Shown here one piece after another: positions 62,768-64,000 of a stretch of DNA of 64,000 bases (its first letter is position 1; each line of letters starts with the position of its first letter). This DNA is from Homoserinibacter sp. GY 40078. GTDB lineage: Bacteria; Actinomycetota; Actinomycetes; Actinomycetales; Microbacteriaceae. The notes under the pieces were generated by a model. That model had not been told where the DNA came from, searched no databases, and saw nothing but the letters and a program-made list of their open reading frames with translations. The DNA lies in the NCBI RefSeq assembly GCF_008017545.1, contig NZ_VRTZ01000002.1, positions 806,001-870,000 on the forward strand, in the 5' to 3' direction. The translations under genes were made by a program, and so were the position numbers.

Positions 62768-63895
62768 GTGGCTGGGAGTACGCGGTTAGTCGACCAGGTC
62801 GCCGCTCGGATCGACGATGCGCTCGATTCGCACCAGACCTCGCTCTCGGCGATCTCCCCCGATCTCGAGCCGCTCGTCAGCCGGGCACGCGATCTGCTCG
62901 CGGGCGGGAAACGCTTCCGTGCGCTCTTCTGCTACTGGGGGTGGCGCTCCGTTTCGGGCATCGCGGATCACGATCCGCTCCCTGAACTCGGTGCCCCCAG
63001 TCGCGACGACGAGTTGCCCGCCGTGGTCTCCGTCGCTGCAGCCCTTGAGCTCTTCCACGCTGCCGCGCTCGTACATGACGACATCATCGACCGCTCCGAC
63101 CTGCGCCGAGGCCGCCCTGCAGCGCATCGCGCGTTCGAGGCCCTTCATCGCGACGAGCGCTGGCAGGGCGACCCGGAGCGGTTCGGCGAGGCCGCCGCGC
63201 TCCTGCTCGGCGACATCCTCCTCGTCTGGAGTGACGAGCTGTTCGAAGCGGGCCTCGCGGAACTCCGCGACCGCGAGCACGCGATCGCAGCCCGCGCCGA
63301 GTTCACGACCATGCGCACCGAGGTGACGGCGGGACAATACCTCGACGTGCTCGAGGAGGATTCCTGGCGGTCCCGACCGGAATCCGAGTTGCTGCCTCGC
63401 GCCCACCGGGTCATCGTCTACAAGTCCGCGAAGTACAGCATCGAAGCGCCGCTCGCGATCGGAGGCGCTCTTGCAGGCGGCTCGCTCGCGCAGCTGTCCG
63501 CGCTCCGCAGCTTCGGCCTCCCCCTCGGCGTCGCGTTCCAGCTGCGCGACGACATGCTGGGGGTCTTCGGCGACCCGGAGGTCACCGGGAAGCCCGCGGG
63601 AGATGACCTCCGGGAAGGCAAGCGCACCGTGCTCATCGGATTGGCGCGGCAGAAGATGCCTCCGACTGCCGTACGTGTGCTCGACGAGCTGCTCGGCGAT
63701 CCGAGCCTCGACGACGCCCAGGTGCGGATGCTGCAGAACACGGTCCGCGACAGCGGAGCAGCGGATCAGGTGGAGCGGATCATCGCCCACAACGTCCGCA
63801 CCGCGCGCGAAGCGCTCGCCGGCGCACCGCTCAGCCCCTCGGCGCTGTCCGCGCTCGATGAGCTCGCCGACCGCGTCACGCGGCGCGACGCCTGA
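62768..63895 (+). CDS. Polyprenyl diphosphate synthase (E-type, IspA/IdsA family)
   Basis: 375 residues with GTG start. The first Asp-rich motif lies in ALVHDDIIDRSDLRRGRP (~residues 100-117) and the second in FQLRDDMLGVFGDPEVTGKPAGDDLREGKRT (~260-290). GGKRFRALFCYWGW is the IPP-binding region. It condenses isopentenyl diphosphate with allylic diphosphates to geranylgeranyl or longer chains used for menaquinone, carotenoids or the undecaprenyl route. Chain length cannot be read safely. It is convergent with the Rv2175c-like gene. Confidence 0.92.
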   Translation: MAGSTRLVDQVAARIDDALDSHQTSLSAISPDLEPLVSRARDLLAGGKRFRALFCYWGWRSVSGIADHDPLPELGAPSRDDELPAVVSVAAALELFHAAALVHDDIIDRSDLRRGRPAAHRAFEALHRDERWQGDPERFGEAAALLLGDILLVWSDELFEAGLAELRDREHAIAARAEFTTMRTEVTAGQYLDVLEEDSWRSRPESELLPRAHRVIVYKSAKYSIEAPLAIGGALAGGSLAQLSALRSFGLPLGVAFQLRDDMLGVFGDPEVTGKPAGDDLREGKRTVLIGLARQKMPPTAVRVLDELLGDPSLDDAQVRMLQNTVRDSGAADQVERIIAHNVRTAREALAGAPLSPSALSALDELADRVTRRDA

Positions 63896-63901
63896 TCGCG
63901 G

Positions 63902-64000
63902 TCAGAACGCGAGCGCCTGCGCGACCCGGCGCACCTCCGACTTGCGACCTGCGCGCAGCGCGGCGAGCGGAGACGTGCCCAGGCTCTCCTCGGACGCGAG
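63902..64000 (-). CDS. C-terminal end of probable Rv2175c-type DNA-binding protein
   Basis: Only the last 32 codons are in the window; the gene continues beyond the right edge. The visible sequence ends in SPLAALRAGRKSEVRRVAQALAF, which resembles the C terminus of Rv2175c-family DNA-binding proteins. Location beside a polyprenyl synthase gene supports this. The stop codon faces that of the synthase six bases away. Confidence 0.6.
   Translation of the reverse strand, partial: LASEESLGTSPLAALRAGRKSEVRRVAQALAF

Overview
The window is a 64 kb stretch of a high-GC actinobacterial chromosome. The division and cell-wall cluster order (mraZ-rsmH-ftsL-ftsI ... ftsZ-yggS-sepF-divIVA), the actinobacteria-specific RNA polymerase partner RbpA, the actinobacterial cytochrome oxidase subunit CtaF, the di-haem QcrC and the trpD/ctaE pairing all point to this phylum. 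An RbpA without cysteines and the overall gene content suggest the family Microbacteriaceae; the genus cannot be told from sequence alone. Coding density is very high: no gap exceeds 240 bases, many neighbours overlap by 1-65 bases, and there are no tRNA or rRNA genes, insertion sequences, phage genes or CRISPR arrays.

Layout. 1-8.4 kb: the 3' part of a Ski2-like helicase, apolipoprotein N-acyltransferase, rbpA, a glycerophosphodiesterase and small-molecule enzymes (SDR, Nudix, HbpS-like, F420/flavin-type LLM oxidoreductase). 8.5-18 kb: two small membrane proteins, then a tightly coupled four-gene run (MTA-phosphorylase-like enzyme, sugar epimerase, family-2 glycosyltransferase, DUF2064 nucleotidyltransferase-like protein). 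Facing it is an operon of response regulator, histidine kinase, a cytochrome b/molybdopterin fusion oxidoreductase and a membrane protein. A methyltransferase and a polytopic membrane protein follow. This is the least understood part of the window. 18-26.6 kb: an alditol-oxidase-like flavoenzyme, argG, a ROK regulator with a pentose-type ABC importer, and trpD.

26.7-35.3 kb carries most of the aerobic respiratory chain: ctaE-qcrC-qcrA-qcrB on the plus strand face ctaC-ctaD-ctaF on the minus strand, with a small monooxygenase-like gene and an acetyltransferase between them and an ErpA/HesB iron-sulphur protein upstream of ctaC. 35.3-44.4 kb has an M20 peptidase, a DUF3043 protein, pyrD, nrdR, hisD, a flavin reductase and the replicative polymerase dnaE.

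44.4-62.2 kb is one long minus-strand series: mraZ, rsmH, ftsL, ftsI, murF, mraY, murD, ftsW, murG, murC, ftsQ, ftsZ, yggS, sepF, divIVA, lspA, rluD, dnaE. Together they make lipid II precursors, flip and polymerise them at the septum, and mark the septum and growing poles. murE and ftsA are not in the cluster, and no yggT lies between sepF and divIVA. The right edge holds a DUF3040 protein, a polyprenyl diphosphate synthase and the end of a probable Rv2175c-type DNA-binding protein.

A recurrent regulatory feature is a TANNNT hexamer ending 5-9 bases before the start codon of genes that lead transcription units. This pattern is expected for leaderless or nearly leaderless transcripts, and in one case (upstream of the alditol oxidase) it would drive a five-codon upstream ORF.
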